From Promethearchaeota archaeon (GTDB lineage Archaea > Asgardarchaeota > Lokiarchaeia > Sigynarchaeales > SOKP01): a stretch of DNA of 15,206 nucleotides. A model generated the notes under the pieces. It had not been told where the DNA came from. It ran no database searches and saw only the letters and a list, made by a program, of their open reading frames with translations. The stretch is from contig JAHLWT010000041.1 of assembly GCA_019057775.1 (NCBI GenBank), positions 1-15,206 on the forward strand. Direction: 5' to 3'. Shown piece after piece: positions 14,537 to 15,206 of the stretch. The number at the start of each line of letters is the position of its first letter. Within the stretch, counting starts at the first letter, position 1. The position numbers and the translations under genes were made by a program.

Positions 14537-14761
14537 ATGTATTTAAAAGATTTTCATTCGATAAGTAAACCTAAATGCTTCAATTTAGTCTCTTCTTATT
14601 TCGAGATAGAATGTGTTACTTTTAATGAGGATGGTTATTATTCGTATAATCCATATCACGCATTGGAATCATCTGTACAATTCTATTATGATCAAATTGG
14701 TAAGCTTCCAAGTTGGAGTGGACTTCTATCTCAAGCTGTAATAGAAAGAATTAAAAATTAA
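14537..14761 (+). CDS. small hypothetical protein, 74 aa
   Basis: This small ORF diverges from the lysine-dehydrogenase-like gene, starting 36 bases from its start codon. Its sequence is not low-complexity: aromatic residues and a plausible helix (HALESSVQFYYDQI), then LPSWSGLLSQAVIERIKN, look protein-like. It has no recognised domain, membrane span or signal peptide. No convincing ribosome binding site is visible, and the promoter space is very short. It could be a real small protein, the C-terminal remnant of a longer gene, or a chance frame; the evidence does not decide. Confidence 0.4.
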   Translation: MYLKDFHSISKPKCFNLVSSYFEIECVTFNEDGYYSYNPYHALESSVQFYYDQIGKLPSWSGLLSQAVIERIKN

Positions 14762-14774
14762 TTTATGATTTATA

Positions 14775-14791
14775 AAAAATAAATTATTTTT
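14775..14791. terminator. bidirectional A/T terminator between convergent genes
   Basis: An 8-bp inverted repeat (AAAAATAA, one base, TTATTTTT) lies in the 36-base gap between two converging genes. It presents a T-tract to transcription from both sides. Confidence 0.35.
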
Positions 14792-14797
14792 AATTAG

Positions 14798-15206
14798 TTA
14801 AAATATATCAAAAGCCTTTCCCATCCAATATACTACCAGATATGATGTAGGTACTGCTTGTTTCAACCCGTTTCCTCCAGAATTCCCTCCTTCCCCATAA
14901 AATTTGCTGTGTTCCCATAAAAAGGAGTGAATAGAAGATTCTGATACAGTTAAAGGTAATTGATATAAATTATCATCTAGATCAATAACATCTTCAAGCC
15001 AAAAGAAGAGGCTACCGTAAATATTATTTTTAAAGAAATCTACCCATTTTTCCTTTTTAAGATTAATTTCCATCAATGCAATTTCAGGATTAAGACTAGT
15101 TGCCCTTGTAGAATTTGGTCTTACAGTTAGATTGTTATTTCTTATACCATCCCCCCAACCTGAGGTATTAAACCTCCAGAGTTGATCAAGTATATCCCAC
15201 TTTATC
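14798..15206 (-). CDS. unrecognised protein, C-terminal part (5' end outside window)
   Basis: The frame stays open to the window edge, well upstream of the internal TTG/ATG near 15074, so only the last 136 or so codons of a longer gene are present. I do not recognise the family. The visible part is rich in Trp, Asn and Gly, with RFNTSGWGDGIRNN near the top, an acidic WLEDVIDLDDN, then EGGNSGGNGLKQAVPTSYL and a final YWMGKAFDIF. High aromatic and Asn/Gly content without cysteines resembles surface or secreted beta-rich or carbohydrate-related proteins, but that is only an impression. No membrane anchor is seen at the C-terminus. Confidence 0.6.
   Translation of the reverse strand, partial: IKWDILDQLWRFNTSGWGDGIRNNNLTVRPNSTRATSLNPEIALMEINLKKEKWVDFFKNNIYGSLFFWLEDVIDLDDNLYQLPLTVSESSIHSFLWEHSKFYGEGGNSGGNGLKQAVPTSYLVVYWMGKAFDIF

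Overview
The window is AT-rich, gene-dense and archaeal in style. Several genes have a TATA-like box about 27 bases before the start codon, which suggests leaderless transcripts. Others have a GGTG- or GAGGT-type ribosome binding site. T-tracts stand in for hairpin terminators, and a tRNA gene is interrupted by an intron with a bulge-helix-bulge (BHB) motif. The mix of lysine-rich coiled-coil proteins, a TIR protein, small membrane proteins, a membrane/winged-helix/zinc-ribbon protein and SCP2-like proteins fits an Asgard (Promethearchaeota/Lokiarchaeia-like) archaeon. That assignment is inference; no taxonomic marker gene is present.

Layout. Positions 1-640 hold the 3' end of a gene ending in a TIR domain. 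Positions 779-883 hold tRNA-Arg(GCG), split by a 30-nt intron in the T-loop that hides it from simple inspection. The rest of the 641-1114 gap shows only AT-rich sequence and a T-tract. A HAD-family hydrolase follows at 1115-1882 (-), then a charged coiled-coil protein at 2007-2537 (+) and a nucleotide-sugar pyrophosphorylase with a left-handed beta-helix tail at 2642-3730 (+).

The centre, 10186 down to 3771 on the minus strand, is one run of six closely spaced genes: an extended-SDR NAD(P) oxidoreductase, an SCP2-like protein, an atypical aldehyde dehydrogenase, a second SCP2-like protein and two tandem paralogous amidases. It begins at a TATA-like box near 10218 and ends at a T-tract near 3747. 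It reads as a pathway for a hydrophobic amide/alcohol/aldehyde substrate, with the small SCP2-like proteins as possible lipid carriers. This is the best candidate here for an undescribed system.

The right part holds single genes: an aKMT/FAM173-like methyltransferase (10400-10969, +), a seven-helix membrane protein (11134-11832, +), an unrecognised 137-aa protein (11954-12367, -), a membrane protein with winged-helix-like and zinc-ribbon regions (12603-13181, -), a saccharopine/lysine-dehydrogenase-family enzyme (13355-14500, -), a small hypothetical ORF (14537-14761, +) and the 3' end of an unrecognised gene (14798-15206, -). No transposase, CRISPR array, rRNA or integrase is seen.
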